Shown piece by piece: positions 1 to 8,306 of a DNA stretch of 64,000 nucleotides. Position 1 is the first letter of the stretch. The number at the start of each line of letters is the position of its first letter. The notes under the pieces were generated by a model. That model ran no database searches, was not told where the DNA came from, and saw nothing but the letters and a program-made list of their open reading frames with translations. The position numbers were made by a program, and so were the translations under genes. Origin of the DNA: Chitinophagales bacterium (GTDB lineage: Bacteria; Bacteroidota; Bacteroidia; Chitinophagales; Chitinophagaceae); contig JAFLBM010000006.1 of assembly GCA_017303455.1 (NCBI GenBank), positions 124,001-188,000 on the forward strand, read 5' to 3'.

Positions 1-2
1 AG

Positions 3-401
3 CTGCGATCATTGCGAGTTGATGAAATTGCACTGGTGAAATATTATGAGGCAGGTTTTATTGGTGTTGGCAGCGGCTCACCCGGAGGAGCTATAGCTGT
101 TTATACTAAGAAAAAAGATAACGGCCAGCAACCGGATAAACTGGAATATTTTACCAGTAACGGATATGCAATTGTAAAAGAGTTTTATAACCCCGACTAT
201 TCCAATAGTGAGAATAATTCACAAATAACTGACCGGCGAAGAACACTTTACTGGAGCCCGGATATATATACTGATTCAGAAACAAAAACAGTCAATATCA
301 AATTTTACAATAGTGATGTAAGTAAGAAATTCAGGGTGATTATTGAAGGATTTGATGTAAATGGTAAATTGATTCACCTTGAAAAAGTAATAGGGGATTA
401 G
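3..401 (+). CDS. C-terminal part of a TonB-plug-domain / MG2-like outer-membrane-associated protein (5' truncated)
   Basis: The reading frame is open from base 3 with no start, so the gene begins left of the window; about 132 C-terminal residues are visible. An early GSPGGAIAVYTKK stretch resembles the end of a TonB plug domain. The later RRTLYWSPDIYTDSETK and the terminal FRVIIEGFDVNGKLIH are typical of the C-terminus of large Bacteroidota proteins that combine macroglobulin-like and plug domains. Those proteins are thought to act in the periplasm or at the outer membrane; their role is poorly known. The assignment rests only on this tail, so the family call is moderate. Confidence 0.55.
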   Translation: MRSLRVDEIALVKYYEAGFIGVGSGSPGGAIAVYTKKKDNGQQPDKLEYFTSNGYAIVKEFYNPDYSNSENNSQITDRRRTLYWSPDIYTDSETKTVNIKFYNSDVSKKFRVIIEGFDVNGKLIHLEKVIGD

Positions 402-509
402 AAGTCTAATTTGAACAACCCGGGTAGCCAGATATTAAGGAATCATTTATTTGCTGTAAAATTGTAGCCAGGATTGTAATTTAAAGTACAAAAAATAAAT
501 CTGGTTAAG

Positions 510-1217
510 ATGAAAGAGATATTATCCTTTGCTTTAGTATTATTTTTTAATACTGCATTATTTGCCGAAGAAACCGAAGGGTATTACATTAATAAATCCG
601 GCGATACTATTCGTGGAAAAGTTCAAATTCCACTTAAACCAAAATTAAAAGTTGGAGCTTCCCCACAGAGTGGATTCGATCCTTTACGAGACGATGTACC
701 TGACGAATCCAGAGAAATTGAATATAGTAAGCTGACTTTTGATTTTAAATTTTCTGAAACCGGTGATAAGTTTAAAAAAATAGATCGTTTAAAAGTGAAG
801 GGCTTTGGATTTACCTATGGCGGGCACCAGTATGATTTTACAACATGGGATGTAACAGCCAACAAACAGCTGTATTTAATACCCGCCACCGGCGATGTGG
901 CACCTGATGGAGTCTATTTTATTCTACTCAGTATAAAGGGGGCTTTACCTGTTTACTCATTATTTCAGGACATCGAAATGTCAAAAAGAACCAGCCCCGG
1001 ACGAAAGGAGTATGATGGAAATGCAACTAAGCGGGATATTATTTTTAAGCACCCCAAAAAAGGCTTTATTTATATTTCCAATCAATATCCAATGATAATG
1101 AAACTGCAAGATGCCTGCAAATACCTGGAACTGGAAGAGGAGTTCATCAAAGCACTGGGGAAAGTTGATAATTTACTGGAAGTTGTAAAGAAGTATAATA
1201 GCTGGAAATCCCGGTAA
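510..1217 (+). CDS. Secreted hypothetical protein
   Basis: This 235-residue protein starts with a clear signal peptide (residues 1-19, ending near LFAEE) and continues with YYINKSGDTIRGKV, a pattern common at the N-terminus of uncharacterised exported Bacteroidota proteins. There is no membrane segment after the signal and no catalytic motif that I recognise. The C-terminal third is rich in Lys and Glu and probably helical. It stands alone: the partial gene upstream ends 108 bases before it and the next gene is convergent. I do not recognise a function. Confidence 0.75.
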   Translation: MKEILSFALVLFFNTALFAEETEGYYINKSGDTIRGKVQIPLKPKLKVGASPQSGFDPLRDDVPDESREIEYSKLTFDFKFSETGDKFKKIDRLKVKGFGFTYGGHQYDFTTWDVTANKQLYLIPATGDVAPDGVYFILLSIKGALPVYSLFQDIEMSKRTSPGRKEYDGNATKRDIIFKHPKKGFIYISNQYPMIMKLQDACKYLELEEEFIKALGKVDNLLEVVKKYNSWKSR

Positions 1218-1271
1218 GGGATTTCTTAAAAAAAAATGATATAAAGAATCAGGACTGTCAGTTTCCTGGTT
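1205..1271. terminator. Hairpins between convergent genes
   Basis: Two hairpins lie between the convergent hypothetical gene and mgsA. GAAATCCC (1205-1212) pairs perfectly with GGGATTTC (1218-1225) and spans the stop codon. AATCAGGA (1247-1254) pairs with TCCTGGTT (1264-1271) with one wobble; on the minus strand it is followed by a long T run (about 1228-1236). The second probably ends mgsA transcription; the first could serve the plus-strand gene. Confidence 0.5.
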
Positions 1272-1292
1272 TAAATAAATTTTCAACAACTA

Positions 1293-1748
1293 TTATTTTT
1301 TCAATTTCCTGTTTGAATAGGCCGGGTAGTCGGGTAGTATCGCATCATAGTCTTCATGCATCAGCGGGGAGGTAAACATAAAATCTGCGGTAGCCCTGTT
1401 ACAGGCGACAGGTATATTATAAGTAGCAGCAAGACGTAATAATGCTTTTACATCCGGATCATGAGGCTGGGCCTCCATGGGGTCCCAGAAAAAGATAAGC
1501 ACATCAATTTTTCCTTCTGCAATCTGGGCACCTATCTGCTGGTCACCTCCCAGCGGGCCACTCAGAAATTTGGTTACTGACTGATCGAGTGCAGTTTCCA
1601 ATAATATGCCTGTAGTACCGGTGGCAAACAAGCGATGCTTGTTCAGGACTTTTTTATTATAGATTGCCCAATCAATAAGATCAGCCTTCTTATGATCATG
1701 AGCTACTAAGGCAATTTTTTTCCGGCTTTCCAGTTTTCTTATACTCAT
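1293..1748 (-). CDS. mgsA: Methylglyoxal synthase
   Basis: The enzyme converts dihydroxyacetone phosphate to methylglyoxal and phosphate, a cytosolic bypass of lower glycolysis used when phosphate is short. The sequence follows the family closely: AHDHKKADLIDW near the N-terminus, ATGTTG phosphate-binding loop, SGPLGGDQQ containing the catalytic Asp, and FFWDPMEAQPHDPDVKALLR with the second conserved Asp. I start at the ATG giving MSIRKLES, which matches the usual length of about 150 residues; the longer frame has only six extra residues. It is a single gene transcribed away from yceI. Confidence 0.95.
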   Translation of the reverse strand: MSIRKLESRKKIALVAHDHKKADLIDWAIYNKKVLNKHRLFATGTTGILLETALDQSVTKFLSGPLGGDQQIGAQIAEGKIDVLIFFWDPMEAQPHDPDVKALLRLAATYNIPVACNRATADFMFTSPLMHEDYDAILPDYPAYSNRKLKK

Positions 1749-1770
1749 GATCCGAAGGTATAGCAAAATA

Positions 1771-1800
1771 AAAAAGCCTAACCGGGAGGCAAGGCTCTTT
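1771..1800 (-). terminator. Rho-independent terminator of the YceI gene
   Basis: Read on the minus strand, AGCCT (1796-1792) pairs with AGGCT (1779-1775), and the stem is extended by A-T pairs. A T run follows immediately. It lies directly downstream of the yceI-family stop codon. Confidence 0.65.
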
Positions 1801-1823
1801 ATTTTATTATATAAACTAAACTA

Positions 1824-2369
1824 TTACTTTAGTTCTGCTGATACAGTGATCTTAGGCTCTTTGGCAACCTTACCAGCATCGATAGGAATGCCGGTGATGC
1901 CGTAATCAGCCAGCTTAATAGAAAATGCTGCTGTTGTGCTTAATGTGCCGCCGCTTACCACGATAGTGGCTTCTGTACTGACAGGTTTAGTTACGTCTTT
2001 TACAGTAAGGTCGCCATTAACCTGCACGGTGTATGAATCATCTTTGGCGAAATTTACTTTCGACAGGTCAGCAATCTTTCCTTTGAAGGTGAATTTAGGG
2101 AAGTTATCAGAGTTCAACCAGTCTTTACCATTGAAATGTTCTTGTATTCTTGGATTCGTGAAAGCAAAGTTTTTTACAGTTGCTTCAAAGGCAACAGTCC
2201 CGGTTTTAGTATCAACTGCGGCTGTTACTGTTTTATTCTCAGCTTTTGGTAATGCATCAATAGCCGTACTGGCATCAAAATTTACAGTGGCAGATGTAGT
2301 AGTTTTTTTCTGTGCGAACAGGCTGCCTGTCAGGGCTACAAAAGAAAGAAAGAGAATTGTTTTTTTCAT
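1824..2369 (-). CDS. YceI family lipid-binding periplasmic protein
   Basis: Residues 1-19 form a signal peptide ending FAQ. The rest matches the YceI lipocalin-like barrel, a family that binds polyisoprenoid or other amphiphilic ligands. Features seen are alternating beta strands, the NPRIQEHF and DWLNSDNFPKFTFKG block typical of YceI, and VNGDLTVKDVTKPV near the C-terminus. The length of 181 residues is normal. It lies 32 bases downstream of the OB-fold gene on the same strand, so the two are probably cotranscribed. In Bacteroidota such pairs are often associated with envelope stress or oxidised-lipid handling; the ligand here is unknown. Confidence 0.9.
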   Translation of the reverse strand: MKKTILFLSFVALTGSLFAQKKTTTSATVNFDASTAIDALPKAENKTVTAAVDTKTGTVAFEATVKNFAFTNPRIQEHFNGKDWLNSDNFPKFTFKGKIADLSKVNFAKDDSYTVQVNGDLTVKDVTKPVSTEATIVVSGGTLSTTAAFSIKLADYGITGIPIDAGKVAKEPKITVSAELK

Positions 2370-2401
2370 TTGGTTGTTTTTTGGGGTGATAGTTTAATTT
2401 A

Positions 2402-2869
2402 TTATTTGTTTAAAGCACTTCTTTTAAAATCAATTTTTATTACTTCAAGAATTCCGTCAAGACTTCCGCCGCTGCAACTTCCTTTAATGGATACCTGGTC
2501 ACCAATCTTAAGGCTTTTAGCTTCTGCAACGTGCTGATCCTGGAAAGCGAAAATTGCAAAGTTGCCGGAAGCGGTATCTATCATTTTCACATTAACAGTT
2601 GCTGTATCGGGTGATTCTAAATCAGAAACCGTACCATTAACAGTTATAATTTTTTCACGATATTTTAAGTTGGCAAGACTATCATTTTGCTGAAATTCAC
2701 GGATGAAATCAACGGCATCAACTGTAAAAGCAGCTTTCCTGTCTTTTGTATCAGAAAAAGTATCGGTGGCTATATACCAATAGATACCTGCTCCTGCAAG
2801 GACAAGGACTAAACCTCCGAGTAATAGCCTTTTTAACCAGGGACTCTTTTTGTTTGTTTGAGTTGACAT
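2402..2869 (-). CDS. Membrane-anchored OB-fold (tRNA_anti-like) protein
   Basis: A short basic N-terminus and one membrane segment (about residues 15-32, GLVLVLAGAGIYWYI) precede a soluble domain. That domain has the beta-barrel pattern of the OB-fold tRNA_anti-like family: KIITVNGTVSDLE, TVNVKMIDT, and SLKIGDQVSIKGSCSGG. The protein probably faces the periplasm. Despite the family name there is no reason to think it binds tRNA. It is the first gene of a two-gene unit with the YceI protein. Function unknown. Confidence 0.75.
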   Translation of the reverse strand: MSTQTNKKSPWLKRLLLGGLVLVLAGAGIYWYIATDTFSDTKDRKAAFTVDAVDFIREFQQNDSLANLKYREKIITVNGTVSDLESPDTATVNVKMIDTASGNFAIFAFQDQHVAEAKSLKIGDQVSIKGSCSGGSLDGILEVIKIDFKRSALNK

Positions 2870-2984
2870 ATACAGTATGTGGTAAAACGAATATTGTTTT
2901 AGTTAGTTCAAAAGCGCAACACAAATATACAATGTTTAAACATTGATTTACTGTTTTACAGTGAAATATTTGTGAAGAAAATGA

Positions 2985-3009
2985 AACGTCCCGCCGGAGG
3001 CGGGACGTT
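2985..3009 (-). terminator. recA terminator
   Basis: AACGTCCCGCC (2985-2995) and GGCGGGACGTT (2999-3009) form a perfect 11-bp stem with a 3-base loop. On the minus strand it follows the recA stop by 42 bases and leads into a T-rich tract. Confidence 0.85.
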
Positions 3010-3051
3010 GTTACTTACTAACCCATTGTAAAGCAACAAATAAAACGATTA

Positions 3052-4083
3052 TTAAGCGGTTTGCATTTCTTTGATCTTTTCCCTGATCTTCCCTTCAATT
3101 TCTTTGGCCAGTTCGGGATTATCCACCAGTAGTTGCTTCACGGCATCACGGCCCTGGCCCAGTTTATCATTATTATAACTGTACCAGCTTCCGCTTTTTT
3201 GGACGATTCCCAATTCTGTTCCCATGTCAATGATCTCCCCGTTCTTGGAAATACCTTCCCCGAAGATGATATCGAACTCAGCAGCCCTGAAAGGCGGAGC
3301 TACTTTATTTTTAACCACTTTCACTTTTACCCTGTTACCAATTGCTTCATCGCCATCTTTGATCTGGGTGGAACGACGGATATCTAACCGGACAGAGGCA
3401 TAAAATTTCAGTGCATTACCACCGGTAGTCACTTCGGGGTTACCAAACATGACCCCGATCTTTTCTCTCAACTGGTTGATGAATATGCAGATCGTATTTG
3501 TTTTGGAAATAGTTGCCGTTAATTTTCGCAGTGCCTGGCTCATTAACCTGGCATGCAACCCCATTTTACTGTCACCCATTTCACCTTCCAGCTCACCTTT
3601 GGGGACAAGGGCAGCCACTGAGTCGATCACTACCACATCCAGGGCACCAGAGAGGATCAGGCGGTCGGCTATTTCCAGTGCCTGTTCACCATAATCGGGC
3701 TGTGATATTAAAAGATTGTCAACATCAACCCCTAATTTTTGAGCATAAGCACTGTCAAAAGCATGTTCCGCATCAATGATGGCACACATACCACCTTTCT
3801 TCTGTGCTTCGGCAATAACATGCGTGGCTACAGTTGTTTTACCGGAAGACTCAGGTCCGTAGATCTCAATGACCCTTCCTTTTGGCAGGCCGCCAATACC
3901 AAGTGCCACATCAAGCCCGATAGAGCCGGTTGAAATGACTTCCTGCACATCGCCGGATTTCTCATTCATCAGCATCACACTTCCTTTACCAAAATCCTTT
4001 TCGATCTTGTCCATGGTAAGCTTTAACGCTTTCATTTTTTCGTTGTTCGTTGACATATCGGTAGTTTTTTCTGATTTAGCCAT
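3052..4083 (-). CDS. recA: Recombinase RecA
   Basis: RecA forms filaments on single-stranded DNA, drives homologous strand exchange and triggers LexA cleavage. The sequence shows Walker [10 protein letters not shown], Walker [11 protein letters not shown], the DNA-binding loop region [18 protein letters not shown], the [17 protein letters not shown] segment and the C-terminal domain. The length of about 343 residues is normal; the acidic C-terminal tail seen in enterics is absent, the protein ending in KEMQTA. I use the ATG at 4083 (MAKSEKTT); an internal ATG giving MSTNNEKMK is also possible. It is monocistronic with a strong terminator. Confidence 0.98.
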   Translation of the reverse strand: MAKSEKTTDMSTNNEKMKALKLTMDKIEKDFGKGSVMLMNEKSGDVQEVISTGSIGLDVALGIGGLPKGRVIEIYGPESSGKTTVATHVIAEAQKKGGMCAIIDAEHAFDSAYAQKLGVDVDNLLISQPDYGEQALEIADRLILSGALDVVVIDSVAALVPKGELEGEMGDSKMGLHARLMSQALRKLTATISKTNTICIFINQLREKIGVMFGNPEVTTGGNALKFYASVRLDIRRSTQIKDGDEAIGNRVKVKVVKNKVAPPFRAAEFDIIFGEGISKNGEIIDMGTELGIVQKSGSWYSYNNDKLGQGRDAVKQLLVDNPELAKEIEGKIREKIKEMQTA

Positions 4084-4186
4084 TGCCAAAATTAGGTTTT
4101 ACAGGTGGCCCGCCCCAAAATTTTGACGGGAGAACGAAACTAAATCATTTAGCAAATAAAAACTAATATTTTTTGGATTTTTTTTC

Positions 4187-4879
4187 TCAGGACACCCAAT
4201 TAGCGATGAGTTGGGACACTATGCCCACCAGCAGCCCGGTATAAACCTCTTTTTGAGAATGATCAGAAACTACAAAACGAGCCGTGCAAACAAGACCGGT
4301 CAAAATCAGTGCAACGGAAATATAAATGCCATACCCATCCGACTGAGACAGACCGAGCAGCATGATAAAAGTGGCCATTACTCCCATAGAAATAGCATGC
4401 ATACTTACCTTCATAATGATATTAGCTAACAATCCAATACTGGCAGCGATCCAGATTGCCATTGAAAGCATTACAATCTCCCTGGAAAATTCAGGCTGGT
4501 TGCGTAACACATTCCACATCCACCAATAATAGATACCACATGCTATATAAGGGATGACCCTTTCCTTCTGTGTTCTCAGGTAAATGCTTTGTAAAAAGCC
4601 TAATGCTTTCGCAAGTAATATTGTGACTAAAGGAAAAAAACTATACATGATAAAGAAGCGGAATACAGTAATGATCTTTTCCGCAGGTGTAAAGCTGGCA
4701 AAAAGATGAGGTTGTATTGTTACAAGGAACCAGGCAATATATACAGGTATGAATAATGGATGAAAAATATAAGAAATGATAGTTGCACCTATACGTACAG
4801 GCACCGGTTGTTCAGGAAAACCGGGTTCCCTTGTTTCCAGTAACTGGTTCTGGCCATCCACGACTAACCTTGTGCTCAT
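4187..4879 (-). CDS. PAP2-like integral membrane protein
   Basis: From the ATG at 4879 (MSTRLVVDG) the protein has about six hydrophobic helices. The C-terminal SDHSQKEVYTGLLVGI matches the last conserved element of membrane PAP2 (type 2 phosphatidic acid phosphatase) proteins, where the His near the end is catalytic. The upstream KxxxxxxRP and PSGH motifs of true phosphatases are not evident, so activity is uncertain. The longer frame to 5005 overlaps the divergent gene and adds residues unlike the family. No operon partner. Confidence 0.6.
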   Translation of the reverse strand: MSTRLVVDGQNQLLETREPGFPEQPVPVRIGATIISYIFHPLFIPVYIAWFLVTIQPHLFASFTPAEKIITVFRFFIMYSFFPLVTILLAKALGFLQSIYLRTQKERVIPYIACGIYYWWMWNVLRNQPEFSREIVMLSMAIWIAASIGLLANIIMKVSMHAISMGVMATFIMLLGLSQSDGYGIYISVALILTGLVCTARFVVSDHSQKEVYTGLLVGIVSQLIANWVS

Positions 4880-5003
4880 AGCTGTTTGTTGATTTATGCA
4901 AAGTAACGGAATCTCTAAAAAGGGTGCGGTTTTTGTATATTTAATGGACTTTAAATCTTTCCTTAGAAAACGAACCAACCATTGCTTATCAAAAATGAAC
5001 TGC

Positions 5004-5435
5004 ATGAAGAAATTATTACTGGCTGTTCTTCTTTTACTCTGCCTTCAGCAAGGATTTTCTCAAAAATCCAATAAACCCAAAATTCAGGCCTTATACAATG
5101 CCATTAAAGCAGCAGGTATCCAGGAAGCTGATTTTGTGATCGCCCAAAGCATCCAGGAAACAGGCTGGCTCAGTTGCAAGAACTGCTGTCTTCGTTATCA
5201 TAATCTTTTTGGGTTTTATATAAAGGGGAACAAATGCATGAAATTCACATCCGACTCAGCCTGCATTGCGTATTATAAAAAATGGCAGGATAAGCGGTAC
5301 CCGAAATGGAGAGCCAAACACCCCAAAGGAACTTATTATGATTTTCTGAAGTATTCTAAATATGCTACGGGTGATAAATACAATAATGAATTAAGACCTA
5401 AAGTGGCCTGGGTAAGAAAGAATCTTCAACTCTGA
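5004..5435 (+). CDS. Glucosaminidase-domain peptidoglycan hydrolase
   Basis: A signal peptide (MKKLLLAVLLLLCLQQGFSQ) is followed by one compact domain. AQSIQETGWLSC carries the presumed catalytic Glu and NLFGFYIKG the second hallmark of the glucosaminidase family (FlgJ C-terminal/LytG-like), which cuts the beta-1,4 bond after N-acetylglucosamine in peptidoglycan. I begin at the ATG right before the signal peptide; ATGs at 4995 and 4896 are in frame but add an unlikely N-terminus. The 3' end overlaps the convergent DHHW gene by 38 bases. At about 143 residues it is a minimal catalytic domain without SH3 or LysM. Confidence 0.85.
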   Translation: MKKLLLAVLLLLCLQQGFSQKSNKPKIQALYNAIKAAGIQEADFVIAQSIQETGWLSCKNCCLRYHNLFGFYIKGNKCMKFTSDSACIAYYKKWQDKRYPKWRAKHPKGTYYDFLKYSKYATGDKYNNELRPKVAWVRKNLQL

Positions 5436-6705
5436 TCTGCTTTTTCAATCCCTTGATCTTATCAATATGGAAGGGAGTATGTGCCGCAAAAATGTTATTG
5501 ATGAATAACAGGTCGGTGATGCCTTCATATTTTAATAATTCCACCAGGTTGCCGGTATAATACCGCTGGTCCACCACCACTACTTTTTCAAAATTATTGA
5601 TAAGGAAAGGAGCAAAAGCATTTCCATAGGATTCTTTTATCATCAGGATCTTTCTGCCATTCTTATGTTGTGTTTCCATTTTCACAACCGGGAGGTCTCC
5701 CTGCAGGAATACGGAATAGCTATTGGACCCACTGGCACCCTCCCCATACATTTTTGATTTGGTCCATACGCCCAGCTTAGCAGTGCTGCCGATATAAAAA
5801 TTCACCGAATCCCTGAATTTATAATACCGCACCGAATCAGGATTGCTTTTCAGTTTCGGATCTCTTGTTAACCGGTATAATGACCCCAGGAATGTTTGCT
5901 TCACTTTGGAAGGCACAGTATCAAGCGAAACAGCAGTCATACCGGCTGTTTCACAAAAGGCACGATAAGCATAATAAGCTCCAAGGCTTGTCCAGTGGTG
6001 ATCGGTATTGAAATAAATATATTCTTCCCGGTGATTCCTTATCTCATCAATAGCCCAAACCTTTTTGATATTCGAATCAAGATGATTATATATATTTTCA
6101 ATAGCAGGACGATTTGGCTTTTGTAATTTTTTATATTTCTCCGTGAGTTCGAATTCCAATGCTACTGGAATTACTAAGTTATATACCTGCAGACCTGGTA
6201 AGTTTAACCGGTTATATGAGTTGATCACATTTGCATAGGACTTACCTATGGCCTCACCACCACCAAACATTTCAAAAGCACGGTTCTTAAAAACAAAGAC
6301 TCTTTTCTTCACTTCCCCGGTGGCACCATCATCAGGCAAAGGGCCATTGTTTACTTTTTTTGTTGTATCCGTCAGGTTCTCGTTGGCCTCAGCATCATTG
6401 GAAGGGTTATAAATCGTGATGTCACTCGACTCATATCCAAAAATATTCCTGAATGAACCGGAGAAACTGATCCATTTATCCCGGAAGGGAAAATTATCCG
6501 AATAATATTCATCTATTTTCCTGAAATAATCACCACTCCATAAGGCACTGTCTGAATAAACAGGAAAGCCGGCCAGTTTCCTGTTTTCCATTTCAGATAC
6601 CGTTCCTTTTTTCATGGCCAATAAAGCAATCCCGCCCAGTAATAACACTGCGCAGAAAATGATGACATTGACCCGGTGAATTCTTTTATTTACAGCTTCG
6701 CTCAT
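5398..6705 (-). CDS. DHHW/AlgJ-like polysaccharide O-acetylation protein
   Basis: One N-terminal membrane anchor (about residues 12-30) precedes a periplasmic SGNH-like domain. The motif FNTDHHWTSLGAYYAY is the signature of the DHHW family, related to AlgJ and AlgX, whose Asp-His pair and a serine pass acetyl groups to an exopolysaccharide. ENRKLAGFP and YYSDNFPFRDK near the N-terminus are also typical. It lies 25 bases downstream of the MBOAT gene on the same strand, the partner that would supply acetyl groups across the membrane. The acetylated polymer is unknown and no polymer synthase is nearby. Confidence 0.85.
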   Translation of the reverse strand: MSEAVNKRIHRVNVIIFCAVLLLGGIALLAMKKGTVSEMENRKLAGFPVYSDSALWSGDYFRKIDEYYSDNFPFRDKWISFSGSFRNIFGYESSDITIYNPSNDAEANENLTDTTKKVNNGPLPDDGATGEVKKRVFVFKNRAFEMFGGGEAIGKSYANVINSYNRLNLPGLQVYNLVIPVALEFELTEKYKKLQKPNRPAIENIYNHLDSNIKKVWAIDEIRNHREEYIYFNTDHHWTSLGAYYAYRAFCETAGMTAVSLDTVPSKVKQTFLGSLYRLTRDPKLKSNPDSVRYYKFRDSVNFYIGSTAKLGVWTKSKMYGEGASGSNSYSVFLQGDLPVVKMETQHKNGRKILMIKESYGNAFAPFLINNFEKVVVVDQRYYTGNLVELLKYEGITDLLFINNIFAAHTPFHIDKIKGLKKQIRVEDSFLPRPL

Positions 6706-6730
6706 ATCCTGACTTCATAGTGTTTATTGC

Positions 6731-8158
6731 TCAAAACCTGAAATAGATAAACGGGTTATAACTTTTGCCCACCAGCTGGGCCACACAAACGATTAATAAT
6801 ACCATATTAAATCCAATCGTGACGGTATCATACCAGGTAATACGGTTGGTTTTTTTCTCCACCCATTTTTTTACGGAATGGTATACCGGCATGCAAAGAA
6901 CGATCGCCAGCAGTAACCAGAACAGGTGCTCCGTAAGTGTATTCATCACTTCCATATTACCATTAGGCCCCGCCCTGAAGGAAAACAATTTTTCTACATA
7001 GGCGATCAGTATTTTGGTATCTGTGAAATAAAAGATCACCCATCCGGGAATAATAACCACCAATGCATACACATGCGAAAAGAATGCCGGTAATTTTTCC
7101 AATGCCTTTAACAGGAATGCCCTTTCCAGTGAAATGAATAGAAAGAAGTATAAGCCCCAGAAAATAAAATTCCAGCTGGGCCCATGCCACATACCGGTAA
7201 GGAACCAGACGATGAACAAATTGAGGTAGACCCTCTTTTTGTTACCACCTAAGGGAATATACACATAGTCCCTGAAAATACTTCCCAGTGATATATGCCA
7301 GCGTCGCCAGAATTCACCAATTGATTTGGAGATATAAGGATAATTAAAGTTCTCCCGGAAATGAAAACCAAACATTCTTCCCAGCCCGATGGCCATATCA
7401 GAATAACCGGAGAAATCAAAGTAGATCTGGATCGCAAACATGACAAGTCCCACCCAGGCTTCGAGGCTGGAAAGATTAGCCAGTTCTAACATACTTAACG
7501 GATGTTGGTTATCACCCATGTATTTTCGCACCAGTTCCGCCGCCACATTGGCAATGACTACCTTTTTAAACAGACCGATACAAAAACGGGATACACCTAA
7601 ACTGAAATCAGTAAGATTTTCTTTTCTTCCATAAATTTCTTTTTCTACATGGGCGTAGCGGATAATAGGCCCGGCTACTAAAGAGGAGAAGAGGGATACA
7701 TACATTAAAAAATCAGGAAAATTCCGTTGCGCTTTTATATCTCCGCGATACACATCCACCACGTAAGAAATGGTATGAAAGGTATAGAAAGAAATACCCA
7801 GCGGCAGTGCATACCCGGTGGCAGTAAAAGAAGTCCCCAAAACAGCATTCAGCTGGTCCACCAAAAATTGATCATATTTAAAAAGAGCCAGCAAGGCGAG
7901 GTTAAAGCATACTGTAAATGTTACCCCGATCTTTGCCCATTTGGTACCCCGGTGTTTATCAATAAAAATAGAATTGCCCCAGTCTATAAAGGAGGAAAGG
8001 ATCAGTAAAAAAATCCATCTTGGCTCACCCCAGCCATAAAAGGCCAGTGAAAAAATGATAAGCACCCAGTTTCGCCATTTTGGATTTTTGCTGCTGTAAT
8101 ACAGCAGAAGGCATAGCGGCAGGAAAAGGAAGAGAAAAACCAGGCTTGCGAATACCAT
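6731..8158 (-). CDS. MBOAT family O-acyltransferase (AlgI-like)
   Basis: A 475-residue multi-spanning membrane protein that opens with MVFASLVFLFLFLPLC, the standard start of AlgI-like proteins. It contains the MBOAT blocks DFSGYSDMAIGLGRMFGF, NFNYPYISKSIGEFWRRWH, and GMWHGPSWNFIFWG with the conserved active-site His. It is thought to move acetyl groups from a cytoplasmic donor to the periplasmic DHHW protein encoded 25 bases downstream. The pair is the common minimal acetylation cassette of Bacteroidota. Confidence 0.93.
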   Translation of the reverse strand: MVFASLVFLFLFLPLCLLLYYSSKNPKWRNWVLIIFSLAFYGWGEPRWIFLLILSSFIDWGNSIFIDKHRGTKWAKIGVTFTVCFNLALLALFKYDQFLVDQLNAVLGTSFTATGYALPLGISFYTFHTISYVVDVYRGDIKAQRNFPDFLMYVSLFSSLVAGPIIRYAHVEKEIYGRKENLTDFSLGVSRFCIGLFKKVVIANVAAELVRKYMGDNQHPLSMLELANLSSLEAWVGLVMFAIQIYFDFSGYSDMAIGLGRMFGFHFRENFNYPYISKSIGEFWRRWHISLGSIFRDYVYIPLGGNKKRVYLNLFIVWFLTGMWHGPSWNFIFWGLYFFLFISLERAFLLKALEKLPAFFSHVYALVVIIPGWVIFYFTDTKILIAYVEKLFSFRAGPNGNMEVMNTLTEHLFWLLLAIVLCMPVYHSVKKWVEKKTNRITWYDTVTIGFNMVLLIVCVAQLVGKSYNPFIYFRF

Positions 8159-8306
8159 AGGAATGGGTGGGGGAATATTTAGCTGCGTAAAATACTAATT
8201 TGCTGTAATGTTTTATAATGCATAGAAATAAAAAAGCAGGAATAACTGCAATACCCTCAGAGCGGTATTTGAGAAAATAACAAATGGGGTAAGTGATTAA
8301 CACTTG

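Noticed and set aside
1936..2397. 153-residue plus-strand frame opposite the YceI gene
   Set aside because: It is antisense to a well-matched family gene and has no recognisable features.
3133..4126. Several plus-strand frames opposite recA
   Set aside because: They mirror recA codon structure; RecA itself is unambiguous.
8025..8303. 92-residue minus-strand frame between MBOAT and rpoN
   Set aside because: It overlaps the start of the MBOAT gene in another frame, and that gene has the standard N-terminus.
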